Positions 53,366-62,477 of a DNA stretch of 64,000 nucleotides are shown here, piece by piece. Under the pieces are notes generated by a model, which saw nothing but the letters and a program-made list of their open reading frames with translations, was not told the origin of the DNA and did no database searches. Origin of the DNA: Psychrobacter sp. Pi2-1 (lineage in GTDB: Bacteria; Pseudomonadota; Gammaproteobacteria; Pseudomonadales; Moraxellaceae); the NCBI RefSeq assembly GCF_904846645.1, contig NZ_CAJHBO010000015.1:1-64000 (forward strand), read 5' to 3'. The translations under genes were made by a program, and so were the position numbers. Within the stretch, counting starts at the first letter, position 1, and every line of letters begins with the position of its first letter.

Positions 53366-53395
53366 GTTCAAATAGTACCATTTATAAAATGGAGA

Positions 53396-53551
53396 TTATT
53401 TGATTTTAGCTTCTTTAAAGATCACATGCTGGCGTACTTTTGGATCAAACTTTTTGATTTCCATTTTACCAGGCATAGTGCGCTTGTTTTTGGTAGTGGT
53501 GTAGTAATAGCCAGTACCAGCTGTTGATACTAATTTAATTTTATCTCTCAT
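53396..53551 (-). CDS. rpmG: Ribosomal protein L33
   Basis: A 51-residue ribosomal protein of the 50S subunit. The translated minus strand starts [20 protein letters not shown] and continues with [18 protein letters not shown] and [13 protein letters not shown], a clear L33 sequence. It lacks the zinc Cys pairs, so it is the Cys-free form. It is 128 bases downstream of rpmB, the usual order. A strong terminator follows. Confidence 0.96.
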   Translation of the reverse strand: MRDKIKLVSTAGTGYYYTTTKNKRTMPGKMEIKKFDPKVRQHVIFKEAKIK

Positions 53552-53679
53552 GATAGCTTTCCTGTAAATGAGGGGTCTTCAAACGATAGGTACGTGTCTC
53601 AAAGAGTGAGTTGCCACAATTAATGTAGCAAAACAGCAGCCTAAATGATGAGAGTCATCACTTGACTGCTATTTTTAAC

Positions 53680-53916
53680 TTAAACTTTTTGACCTTGTGC
53701 GCGTAGATCCGCTAACACTTTATCGATACCAAGTTTGTCAATGATGCGCATACCTTTGGTAGACACACGTAGACGTACAAAGCGGTTTTCAGACTCTACC
53801 CAAAAACGATGGTTGTGAAGGTTTGGTAGAAAGCGACGACGGGTTTTGTTGTTTGCATGCGAAACATTATTACCCACCATAGGGCGCTTTCCAGTCACTT
53901 GGCAAACTCGAGACAT
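53680..53916 (-). CDS. rpmB: Ribosomal protein L28
   Basis: A 78-residue 50S ribosomal protein with [20 protein letters not shown] at the start, then [18 protein letters not shown], the L28 signature. It heads the rpmB-rpmG pair. The upstream region on the minus strand (53917-54399) presumably carries its promoter. Confidence 0.98.
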   Translation of the reverse strand: MSRVCQVTGKRPMVGNNVSHANNKTRRRFLPNLHNHRFWVESENRFVRLRVSTKGMRIIDKLGIDKVLADLRAQGQKV

Positions 53917-54399
53917 GGCGAACTCCTAATCTATGAGGTATGAGTTTTTCTCATACCAGTCTGGGCAAGTTGCACGTTTTTGCGGCATGGACACAGCAAG
54001 CGGCAGCTTTGCACCAAACAAAACTATATGAAGATTGAGCTGGTTTTGCTGTTATCTAAAGGCAAATAACAGGCTGACCAATTCAGAAAATTTTAAAGCC
54101 GACATTTATACCATAAAACAGATGAATACTCAAATATTTTTATAATAACTGTTGGATTAAAGGATGGCTATTATACCCTGAAATGAATGCGCTATGTTGT
54201 TGATTATCTAATAGCAAAGATTAATTTTTAGTTGTAAGTTATAACAAAAGTCAGTAAAGTTGCTGTTATATATTTAATACAATCTGTTAATACACTGGCA
54301 TTACTGTAAAACCATGTATCATCATCAGTTTCTCTTGATTCTGTGTAATGATTATTGCCTATTTGTTTGATAAATCACTGCTTATGCGGAGTTAAAACC
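53917..54399. other. Divergent intergenic region between rpmB and the Ig-like lipoprotein
   Basis: A 483-base AT-rich region without a credible gene. It contains an inverted repeat CTGTTAT/ATAACAG around 54050-54072 and otherwise plain sequence. Promoters for both flanking genes must lie here; I could not place them. Confidence 0.5.
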
Positions 54400-56466
54400 A
54401 TGTCATACCACTCGCTACCTACTTCTAAGCTATTTCAACTGACAGCGCTCACATTATCATTAGCCCTAGCAGGTTGTGGCGGCGGTGATGGCACTGATAC
54501 GATTGCACCGGCGCCTGATTTGGGTGTTACGATAGGTACTGATGATGGAGGTGTGGGTAGTGGTGATATTGGAGACGTTTTAAATGTTAGTACGGTATCT
54601 CTATTAGACGCAAACGCTAATCTGACTAGAGTAATTTCTATGTCAGGTGTTACGGCTAGAGTAGTTGTTACTGACTCTGAGGGTAATGGGGTAAGTGGTG
54701 CTTTGGTGACATTTAGCGGCAATGGTGTACAGTTTGGCACATCCAATGGAGCAGTACTAACTAATGCGGAAGGCGTAGCAACAACATCGGTCGTACCACT
54801 GTCTTCTACTGATACTGGTAGTTACAGTTTGTCTGCTACAGCAGTATATGACGATGTGAGTGCAACCACTGCCAGTTATAACTACTCATTACAAGCGGTT
54901 GATATTACACTGGTGAATTTTTCGACGGGTGAAGACACTTTAGAATCTGGTGGCTCTACAATCGTTACACTGCAAACCAAAGACACAGTAACTGATCAAT
55001 TTCAGAATGACGTGAGTGTTAATTTATCATCGACTTGTGGTTCATTTGAGAACGCTAGCATCAGCTCTTCAAATCAAGGCAATGTGAGTTCGACTTATAG
55101 CGCTATTGATAGTAATGGTAATTTGTGTGAAGGTATCCAAACCATCACTGCAGTCACGGCAAACGACACATCGTCTTCACAAAGTATTGATGTAAATATT
55201 AAAGCCATCGAAGCGAGTTCTATTGTCTATACGACGACCAACTCTGTTGTATTGGGTGCAAAAAATAGCGGCTCATCTTCATCTAGCCAGATAGATTTTA
55301 CTATTTACGCTAACGGTGTGCCTGCAGCGAACCAAGAAGTTACTCTAGATTTAATTAAATCACCAAGTGACTTTAATTTCGTCTCGCAAGGCAATCGAGC
55401 CTCGAAAACTCTAAAAAGTGATTCTTTAGGGAAAGTCACAGTAAATTTATATCCTGGAAATATTCCAGGCCCTGTGGAAATTAAGGCTTCTTTAAAATCA
55501 AATGCTGATACTTTTGCTTTAGCGAAGAATATATCTGTTGCAACAGGCCGTCCTACTCAGAATGGCGTAACATTAGCAATAGGCAAAAATGTTTTGGCTA
55601 ACAATGCTATTGACTCTACAAATATATCGGCTTATTTGACTGACCGTCAAGGTAACTTCGTTCCTGATGGCACTGTAGTAAGTTTTGTAGCGGAAGGCGG
55701 GACTGTAACGCCAAATTGTGCCACAGTTAGCGGTAATTGCTCAGTAACATTTACGTCGCAAAACCCTAGACCTGCCAATGGTCGTGTTAGTGTCATTGCT
55801 TATGTAGAAGGCGACAAAGCGTATTCAGACTTAAATGGCGATAACGTCTATACTGTTGGTATTGACGAGCTATTAGATAATATTGGTAATTTTTTCCGAG
55901 ACGATAATGAGGATTTGAAGTATACGCCAGGTGAGTTTGTCTATAAAAGAGGTGAACAGGAAGGTGGTGACCAAGCGACTTGTGCAGCAGCGACGTTGTC
56001 ACAGCCTAATCTACCGAACTTAATAGTAGACAATGATACTGATGCTACCCAATGTGATAATTTATTGCCGACAGTACTACGCAAGCAAGTCATTATGGGT
56101 TTCGCGAACGATACACCAACTTTCTATAATTATAGTCAGGTGTCTGGGTTTGTCTCTTTCGAGATGTATGGTAATAGCGTGAGAACAGTTTCTATGCCAT
56201 CTGGAACCGCACTAAGCCTTGTAGTAAAAGATGATACTGACAACGATCTGACATGTGAACCAGAAATTGTAGGTGGAAATATAACCGTACCCGCACTTGT
56301 TGATCTAAATCAGGTAAATGGTACGACGAATCAAAACTTTTTTGAAAGTACTGAAGATGTCAGTTATGTTGTATCGACTAAAGGCTGCGCTAATGGTGAC
56401 AGCATTAAGCTATCAGTTACCACTCCAGCACCAACTTCAAAAACTACGATAGTTCAAATTTTCTAA
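54400..56466 (+). CDS. Surface lipoprotein with Ig-like (Big-1) domains
   Basis: A 688-residue predicted lipoprotein. The signal peptide ends in the lipobox LALAGC with Cys26, followed by Gly, which fits outer membrane sorting. Domains: an Ig-like/Big-1 domain at about 50-160 (VSGALVTFSGNGVQFGTSNG, TNAEGVATTSVV), a second at about 165-270, a third near 280-380, and a fourth near 385-480 (PDGTVVSFVAEGGTVTP). A region with Asp-rich loops follows (DLNGDNVYTVGIDELLDN) that could bind Ca2+. The ATG at 54400 has GGAG upstream. Such proteins are intimin/invasin-like in style, but no barrel is present. Role in adhesion is an inference. Confidence 0.75.
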   Translation: MSYHSLPTSKLFQLTALTLSLALAGCGGGDGTDTIAPAPDLGVTIGTDDGGVGSGDIGDVLNVSTVSLLDANANLTRVISMSGVTARVVVTDSEGNGVSGALVTFSGNGVQFGTSNGAVLTNAEGVATTSVVPLSSTDTGSYSLSATAVYDDVSATTASYNYSLQAVDITLVNFSTGEDTLESGGSTIVTLQTKDTVTDQFQNDVSVNLSSTCGSFENASISSSNQGNVSSTYSAIDSNGNLCEGIQTITAVTANDTSSSQSIDVNIKAIEASSIVYTTTNSVVLGAKNSGSSSSSQIDFTIYANGVPAANQEVTLDLIKSPSDFNFVSQGNRASKTLKSDSLGKVTVNLYPGNIPGPVEIKASLKSNADTFALAKNISVATGRPTQNGVTLAIGKNVLANNAIDSTNISAYLTDRQGNFVPDGTVVSFVAEGGTVTPNCATVSGNCSVTFTSQNPRPANGRVSVIAYVEGDKAYSDLNGDNVYTVGIDELLDNIGNFFRDDNEDLKYTPGEFVYKRGEQEGGDQATCAAATLSQPNLPNLIVDNDTDATQCDNLLPTVLRKQVIMGFANDTPTFYNYSQVSGFVSFEMYGNSVRTVSMPSGTALSLVVKDDTDNDLTCEPEIVGGNITVPALVDLNQVNGTTNQNFFESTEDVSYVVSTKGCANGDSIKLSVTTPAPTSKTTIVQIF

Positions 56467-56487
56467 ATATTTTTTTATTTGACAACT

Positions 56488-56518
56488 AAAAAACCCCCAA
56501 CCCGATGTTGGGGTTTTT
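56488..56518 (+). terminator. Intrinsic terminator after the Ig-like lipoprotein gene
   Basis: AAACCCCCAAC pairs with GTTGGGGTTT around a 5-base loop with one bulged C, followed by a short T run. Confidence 0.85.
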
Positions 56519-56670
56519 GCGTTGTCTTCTTAAAAAGTTAAATCGGCATAAATAACCAAAAACAACCAACTCGCTCAGCAAAACATCACAAAAAAGATTA
56601 AAATAACCGGTTTACTATGCTGTCAGCAATTTTTCAGCGATAAGTCATCATTTTTTATATTGGGCGAATT

Positions 56671-57591
56671 ATGTCAGACAACACCAAAACGGTTTCATTA
56701 TCGACCATAGCTTCTCAGAGCAAACAGATTCCTAGCGCTATTGATACAGCCACGCTGCTCATCAAATGCAAAGATCAGGCAGGTATCGTACAGGCAGTCT
56801 CTGAATTTATTCATCGTTATGGTGCTAATATCATTACGCTCGATCAGTATTCAACGGCGCATGAAGGCGGGCAATATTTTATGCGTTTAGAGTTTGCCTT
56901 GGCAGGATTGAGCGATATTATCGAGAATTTTGAGGCCAGCTTTGCGCATACGGTTGCTAAGCGCCACGATATGGATTGGCGTCTACATAATAATGCAACG
57001 AAGACCAAAGTCGGTATTTTGGTATCTAAATTTGATCATGCGTTGTTAGATTTATTATGGCGACATCAGCGTGGACTGCTCGATTGCGAGATTACTTGTG
57101 TGGTCAGCAATCATCCTGATTTAAAGCAAGCAGTACAAAATTTTGGTATTACCTTTAATCATGTGCCAGTGACCAAAGACAATAAGTTCGATGCAGAAGA
57201 GCAGATCCATAAGTTAATGGCAGGTAACGACTTGTTAGTATTGGCGCGCTATATGCAGATATTGTCATCAGATTTCGTCAAACGTTGGCCGATGCAGATT
57301 ATCAATATTCATCATTCTTTCTTGCCGGCGTTTGTGGGTGCAGATCCTTATCGTCAAGCTTACGATAAAGGCGTTAAGCTTATCGGCGCAACTGCGCACT
57401 ATGTCACAGCTGAGCTTGATCAAGGGCCTATCATCGAGCAGGATGTACACCGTGTGACGCATCGCCAAGGGGTGACAGAGCTACGTGCTATCGGCCGTGA
57501 TATCGAACGCAACGTATTAGCACGTGCCGTAAACTGGCATGTGCAAAATCGTGTGATTGTGGCAGGTAATAAGACAGTCGTATTCAACTAA
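56671..57591 (+). CDS. purU: Formyltetrahydrofolate deformylase
   Basis: PurU hydrolyses 10-formyl-THF to formate and THF, balancing one-carbon pools. The protein has 306 residues. An N-terminal ACT domain begins TATLLIKCKDQAGIVQAVSE. The C-terminal formyltransferase-like catalytic domain has TKVGILVSKFDHALLDLLWR, the INIHHSFLPAFVGADPY active block, and GATAHYVTAELDQGPIIEQ with the catalytic His and Asp. The first 25 residues are a polar extension. A bidirectional terminator follows. Confidence 0.96.
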   Translation: MSDNTKTVSLSTIASQSKQIPSAIDTATLLIKCKDQAGIVQAVSEFIHRYGANIITLDQYSTAHEGGQYFMRLEFALAGLSDIIENFEASFAHTVAKRHDMDWRLHNNATKTKVGILVSKFDHALLDLLWRHQRGLLDCEITCVVSNHPDLKQAVQNFGITFNHVPVTKDNKFDAEEQIHKLMAGNDLLVLARYMQILSSDFVKRWPMQIINIHHSFLPAFVGADPYRQAYDKGVKLIGATAHYVTAELDQGPIIEQDVHRVTHRQGVTELRAIGRDIERNVLARAVNWHVQNRVIVAGNKTVVFN

Positions 57592-57622
57592 GAAAACTTA
57601 ATAGTGAGTTGGCTAAAAATAT

Positions 57623-57665
57623 AAAAAAGGCGGTCAGTAACTATTGTTGCCGACCGCCTTTTTTT
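57623..57665. terminator. Bidirectional terminator between purU and the CcsA-like gene
   Basis: AAAAAAGGCGGTC (57623-57635) and GACCGCCTTTTTTT (57652-57665) form a 13-bp stem with T runs on both strands. It serves both convergent genes. Confidence 0.92.
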
Positions 57666-57676
57666 GAAAATATATT

Positions 57677-58468
57677 TTATAAGAGCATTTCTAAGACAAA
57701 TTTACTACCCACAAAGCCAATCGCTAACAGAATAAAGGCATAAATAGTGATATTGGCAGCACGTTTGCCTCGCCAGCCTGCACGCCAATTACCGAATAGT
57801 AGTACACCAAATAATAACCACGACAGCAGACTAAAAACAGTCTTATGCACGATATGTTGCGCCATCAAATCTTGCACATAGATAAATCCAATCCCCAGTG
57901 CGATACTGAGCAATACAAAGCCTACCAACAGCATATCGAATAATAAACTCTCCATACTTTGCAAGGAAGGTAGTTTATTGACCCAAAAGCGGTGAATGGT
58001 ATGATGCTTGAGCTCACGTATTTGTAAACGTAGAAATAGTGCTTGTACCGCCGCCATCAACAGCACACAATAGGCAGCCAATGATAATATGATGTGAACT
58101 TCAAGCCCGATACTGACATCAGTGAGCGGTTGATAAGGGGCACGGCCGACATAACCGACAGTCATACCTATTAGCGCAGTGGGCGCAGCCAAAATACCAA
58201 GACTAAGAATAGGGCGATATAAACAGAACAACAGATAAAAGAATAAGAAAAATAAACTGGTCAGACTGATTATATTAAATAAGTTGAAATTTAAACCATA
58301 CAGCGTCACAACGTATGGATATAGCAGTGCCGCATGTGAAGCCATACCGATGAGCAATAAGCTCAAACTGAGGCTTTTGTGGATAGGTTTGTCCTGAACC
58401 AGCGCCCAACCAATATGGATGCTGACTAAGATATAAGCCATGCTAGCAAGTAAGAATGCAAAGTGCAC
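57677..58468 (-). CDS. Cytochrome c assembly (CcsA/HemX-like) membrane protein, YpjD type
   Basis: A 263-residue polytopic inner membrane protein with about eight hydrophobic segments, resembling the CcsA/CcmC-like family and E. coli YpjD. Supporting residues are His in SIHIGWALV and VHIILSLAAYCVLLMAA, and QHIVHKTVFSLLSWLLFG near the end, where family members carry conserved His. The start is a GTG at 58468 with GAGG 9 bases upstream. It is divergent from ffh; ypjD and ffh are also neighbours in E. coli. A heme-related role is family inference only. Confidence 0.8.
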   Translation of the reverse strand: MHFAFLLASMAYILVSIHIGWALVQDKPIHKSLSLSLLLIGMASHAALLYPYVVTLYGLNFNLFNIISLTSLFFLFFYLLFCLYRPILSLGILAAPTALIGMTVGYVGRAPYQPLTDVSIGLEVHIILSLAAYCVLLMAAVQALFLRLQIRELKHHTIHRFWVNKLPSLQSMESLLFDMLLVGFVLLSIALGIGFIYVQDLMAQHIVHKTVFSLLSWLLFGVLLFGNWRAGWRGKRAANITIYAFILLAIGFVGSKFVLEMLL

Positions 58469-58893
58469 AGGTAAAAAGCCTCATCTTATACTGAGCATAA
58501 ACTGCCGCTCAATGTGTCGCTAAAGTGGTATTATCAGAATGATTAGAATAATCGTCCAATTTATCATAAAATGGGTGCCAATTGAGCACCATCTTGCTTA
58601 TAACTTATAAATGATCGGCAGTGTTGCATAGCGCAAAACGTAAAATATGTCATCTGTAAAAAGTTAACTACAATTATAAGCGCTGTGTCCTTTGCGAAAC
58701 GACTATAAGTTTTGAGCCATGTTAATGCTATAGTATTGATAATATAATTCTTTTATCATGTCCCTTGTCATGCAATATCCTAATATCTTATAGCGTATCC
58801 TAATATTATTTATGAACCATTTTAATGGTTTGATTCAGAGTTATTTTAATTGCGTATTATTTAATTGAAAACCATTTTAACTGAGAGTTATTT
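58469..58893. other. Divergent region upstream of ffh with direct repeats
   Basis: A 425-base AT-rich region with no gene. Two copies of TATCCTAATAT lie 20 bases apart (58776-58786, 58796-58806). Two copies of AACCATTTTAA (58815-58825, 58870-58880), each followed by AGAGTTATTT (58837-58846, 58884-58893), come next. The last copy abuts the ffh ATG. A TTGTCA motif just before the first repeat could be a -35 element. Confidence 0.6.
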
Positions 58894-60438
58894 ATGTTTG
58901 ATACCTTAACAGAACGTTTATCGTCGAGCCTACGTAACATCGTCGGTACTGGGCAGTTGACCGAAGACAATATCAAAGACACGCTACGTGAAGTGCGTAT
59001 GGCGTTGTTAGAAGCCGATGTAGCACTACCTGTCACTCGTGATTTTGTAAAACGCGTAAAAGAACAAGCGCTTGGTGCTGAGGTGCTAAAAGAGTTAGCG
59101 CCAGGTCAAGCCTTTGTCAAAATCGTACACGACGAGCTGACCGAAATGATGGGCAGTGCAAATCAGCAGTTAGAGATGACAGGTAAACCGCCCGTTGTCT
59201 ATTTGCTAGCAGGTTTGCAAGGTGCAGGTAAAACGACTACAGCTGGTAAGTTGGCCAAATATCTTCAAGAGCGCCAAAAGAAAAAAGTCATGCTAGTCTC
59301 TGCTGACGTTTATCGTCCAGCGGCTATCAAGCAGCTTGAGCAAGTAGCCGGTCAGGTGAATGCTAAGTTTGTGAACTCAAGCACGGATGAAAATCCAATC
59401 GATATCGCAAAACGTGCGATTGAAGAAGCCAAAATCCAGTATCAAGATATCTTGATTATTGATACGGCAGGTCGTCTACATATCGACGATACCATGATGG
59501 ATGAGATTAAGGCGCTAACTGCTGCGGTTAACCCATCTGAGACGCTATTCGTCGTCGATGCAATGACTGGTCAAGATGCTGCCAATACCGCAAAAGCCTT
59601 TAATGATGCGTTGCCACTGACGGGTGTTATCTTAACCAAAACTGACGGTGATGCTCGCGGCGGTGCGGCGCTCTCTGTACGTGCTATCACCGGCAAGCCA
59701 ATTAAGTTCTTGGGCCGCGGTGAAAAATTAGATGAGCTAGAGCTGTTCCACCCTGAGCGTATCGCGCAGCGTATCCTAGGTATGGGTGATGTACTGAGTC
59801 TGGTCGAAGAAGTTGAGCAGAAAATTGACCGTGATAAAGCCGAAAAAATGGCGAAAAAGATGCAAAAGGGCGGTGACTTCGACCTTGAGGATCTATTGAC
59901 TCAGTTCCAGCAGATGAAGAGCATGGGCGGTATGGCAGGTTTCTTAGATAAGATGCCTGGTATGGGCGGCTCAGACATGCAAAAAGCCGTCGAAGATGCC
60001 AAACCAGAAGAAAAAGTACGTGAGATGGAAGCGTTGATCAACTCAATGACGCCATTTGAGCGCAAAAACCCCGATAAGATTAACCCAAGTCGTAAGCGCC
60101 GTATCGCTGCAGGTTCAGGCCGTGAGATTCAAGATGTTAACCGTTTGCTCAAGCAGCACAAGCAAATGGCAAAAATGATGAAAATGATCTCAAAGCCTGA
60201 AGGCATCAGTAAAATGATGAAGTCTATGCAAGGGCTCATGGGTGGCGGTAGTGCTGGCGGTGGCGGCGGTCCATTGTTTGGTGGCGGTCAGCAAGGTGGC
60301 GCTAAAGACGTGAATCCAGAACAAATGGCCAAGCAAATGGGACTGGATCCAAACAACATGCCGAGCACTGAAGAGATGCAAAAGCAAATGCAAGAAATGC
60401 AAAACCAAGCACCAAAGAAGTTCAAAACCCGCTTTTAG
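58894..60438 (+). CDS. ffh: Signal recognition particle protein Ffh
   Basis: Ffh is the SRP GTPase that pairs with 4.5S RNA and FtsY to deliver nascent membrane proteins. The protein has 514 residues: an N-domain helical bundle, a G domain with P-loop LLAGLQGAGKTTTAGKLA and DTAGRLHIDD and TKTDGDARGGAALS, and a Met-rich M domain from about residue 300 (KMAKKMQKGG, MKSMGGMAGFLDKM, KMMKMISKPEGISKMMKSM). The C-terminus is glycine-rich, longer than E. coli Ffh (453 residues). A strong terminator follows. Confidence 0.98.
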   Translation: MFDTLTERLSSSLRNIVGTGQLTEDNIKDTLREVRMALLEADVALPVTRDFVKRVKEQALGAEVLKELAPGQAFVKIVHDELTEMMGSANQQLEMTGKPPVVYLLAGLQGAGKTTTAGKLAKYLQERQKKKVMLVSADVYRPAAIKQLEQVAGQVNAKFVNSSTDENPIDIAKRAIEEAKIQYQDILIIDTAGRLHIDDTMMDEIKALTAAVNPSETLFVVDAMTGQDAANTAKAFNDALPLTGVILTKTDGDARGGAALSVRAITGKPIKFLGRGEKLDELELFHPERIAQRILGMGDVLSLVEEVEQKIDRDKAEKMAKKMQKGGDFDLEDLLTQFQQMKSMGGMAGFLDKMPGMGGSDMQKAVEDAKPEEKVREMEALINSMTPFERKNPDKINPSRKRRIAAGSGREIQDVNRLLKQHKQMAKMMKMISKPEGISKMMKSMQGLMGGGSAGGGGGPLFGGGQQGGAKDVNPEQMAKQMGLDPNNMPSTEEMQKQMQEMQNQAPKKFKTRF

Positions 60439-60469
60439 ATAACGATTAGTTATTTTTAAGACGTTTGAT

Positions 60470-60504
60470 AAAAGCCCCAAAGCCAATGAAGCTTTGGGGC
60501 TTTT
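60470..60504 (+). terminator. Intrinsic terminator after ffh
   Basis: AAAAGCCCCAAAGC (60470-60483) pairs over 14 bp with GCTTTGGGGCTTTT (60491-60504). It is a very strong stem with a T run. Confidence 0.92.
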
Positions 60505-60707
60505 ATCGTTATCAGTTGCAGATAAACACTGATGGATAAAGTGTGAAAAATATAGAAATTAATAAAATTCGTGTACCCTAAATGCTATGATAGGCGCTGC
60601 TTCATTCTGTCAGTATTCTGATAGTACATGAATGATAGATCGTTATTAAAAATTATTAAAATCTGATAAATCAATTTAGAACGCCAAAAGTAAAAGCCGA
60701 GGTTGTG

Positions 60708-61409
60708 ATGTTTTTAGCAATGGATACCGTGTTCGACCAGTGTTCGATCGCGATTTTAGATTCGAGCGGACAGGTACTGTCGAGCCATACCGAAACAGGT
60801 AAGCGTCAGCAGACTCAGCAGATTTTACCGATGATTGATGCTGCCTTGTCTGAGGCGCAGTTACGTCTTGCTGATATACAGGCTTTAATATTCAACCGTG
60901 GGCCAGGTGCATTTAGTGGTATCCGCATCAATACGGCAGTGGTACAGGCTCTGTCTGTAGCGCATGATTTGCCTTGTGTTGGCGTCTCAAGCCTACAAGC
61001 AATCGCACAATGTGCGTATCAGAAGTACGGGCTGACACACCTATACAGCGCACTTGATGCTCGTATGCAGCAAGTTTACTTTGGGCAGTATGAGTTGATA
61101 ACCGATGACCAATTAGGTCATAACATTATGCAGCCAGTATTGGCTTATGGCAGTGATAGCACTGAGCAGCTATTAGATTATGATAGCCAAACAGTACTCA
61201 ACCTGCCTATCGCGGGTAATGGCGCGCCGCTATTGGCAAGGCATGATCAGCAAATCTGCCATGAAGATGTGTGGCCAGATGCGGTTGTCATTGGGCAGCT
61301 TGGTATTGCCCAGTTTGCAAACGATGGTGGTACAGAAGCGTCGCAGGCATTGCCAAAATATCTACGTAATCAAGCTTGGAAAACACTTAAAGAGCAAGGC
61401 AAAGCATAG
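60708..61409 (+). CDS. tsaB: tRNA N6-threonylcarbamoyladenosine protein TsaB
   Basis: TsaB is the scaffold partner of TsaD in making t6A37 on tRNAs. The protein has 233 residues. Family blocks are FLAMDTVFDQCSIAILDS at the start and FNRGPGAFSGIRINTAVVQ in the middle, with VGVSSLQAIAQ next. I chose the ATG at 60708 because a GAGG site lies 5 bases upstream; a GTG at 60705 would be too close to it. The gap to uppP is 143 bases. Confidence 0.94.
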   Translation: MFLAMDTVFDQCSIAILDSSGQVLSSHTETGKRQQTQQILPMIDAALSEAQLRLADIQALIFNRGPGAFSGIRINTAVVQALSVAHDLPCVGVSSLQAIAQCAYQKYGLTHLYSALDARMQQVYFGQYELITDDQLGHNIMQPVLAYGSDSTEQLLDYDSQTVLNLPIAGNGAPLLARHDQQICHEDVWPDAVVIGQLGIAQFANDGGTEASQALPKYLRNQAWKTLKEQGKA

Positions 61410-61552
61410 CTTTATAAATATGCTTTTTGCAGCCAGCTTTTTAGTGTTTAGCAAGCGCATACCCATATAAAATCAACGTTAATATAGGACAGCCAATCGG
61501 TCTGTTTTTAGGTCAGTTTTTTTTAGGCCAGTCTGTTTCTAGGAAAGTCACT

Positions 61553-62395
61553 GTGGATATAGTTTTATTCGTTCAAGCTGTCATCATGGGTATCGTTGAA
61601 GGTATCACTGAATTTTTACCCATCTCTAGTACGGGATATTTGATCTTATCAGCAGATGTGATGGGTTTCTGGACTAAAGAAAAAGTTGATTTATTTGTCG
61701 TGGTGGTACAGCTTGGCGCTATTTTGGCAGTGATTTATGACTATTGGGGTAGATTGTGGCAAGCGCTGATGGGTTTGCTGACTGGGAAAGCAGAGGGTAT
61801 GACCAATCCTAGACAGCTGGGACTGAGTCTGATTGTCTCTACTATCCCTGTAATGATTGTTGGTTTTGCTTTTGCCGATGAAATCAAAGCTTATTTGTTT
61901 AATCCTATCGTCGTTGCCATTATGCTCATCATCGGCGGTCTACTGATATTTTACGTGGAAAAGCGTCCTAAAACGGTCATTGCAGAAGAAGCTGAAGATG
62001 TCAGCATAAAAACTGCGCTGATGATTGGACTATTTCAATGTTTAGCTCTTATACCAGGGACGTCACGCTCAGGTGCCACTATTATTGGCGCGCTGTGGTT
62101 AGGTGTCTCACGTAAGGCTTCTGCTGAGTTTTCTTTCTTTTTGGGTATTCCTGTCATTGTAGGCGCGGCACTGTTGGATTTACTCAAACATGGTGACGTA
62201 CTGGCGAGCAGTGAAGACTGGCTAGTGCTAGGTATTGGAACCATCGTATCATTTATAGTAGCGCTACTTTGTATTCGCTTACTTGTGGCATGGGTAAGTC
62301 GCCGCGACTTTACTATTTTTGCTTGGCTGCGCATCATTACAGGTGTTATCGTGCTGGTCGCTGCTTGGGGCTTTGGTTATCAAATGGCTGGCTAG
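61553..62395 (+). CDS. uppP: Undecaprenyl-diphosphatase
   Basis: UppP (BacA) dephosphorylates undecaprenyl diphosphate to recycle the lipid carrier for wall synthesis and gives bacitracin tolerance when overproduced. The protein has 280 residues with about eight membrane segments. Both active-site motifs are present: GIVEGITEFLPISSTGYLIL near residues 13-32 and PGTSRSGATIIGALWLG near 164-180. The start is a GTG at 61553 with AGGAAAG upstream. It complements MurG and the other wall genes in the window. Confidence 0.97.
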   Translation: MDIVLFVQAVIMGIVEGITEFLPISSTGYLILSADVMGFWTKEKVDLFVVVVQLGAILAVIYDYWGRLWQALMGLLTGKAEGMTNPRQLGLSLIVSTIPVMIVGFAFADEIKAYLFNPIVVAIMLIIGGLLIFYVEKRPKTVIAEEAEDVSIKTALMIGLFQCLALIPGTSRSGATIIGALWLGVSRKASAEFSFFLGIPVIVGAALLDLLKHGDVLASSEDWLVLGIGTIVSFIVALLCIRLLVAWVSRRDFTIFAWLRIITGVIVLVAAWGFGYQMAG

Positions 62396-62477
62396 ATTTA
62401 GACTGTAGTTTATAATGCCAATGATTTAACACGGCAGTAATTTATAGTGAAAATAAGCAGCAAATAGGATGATGGTT

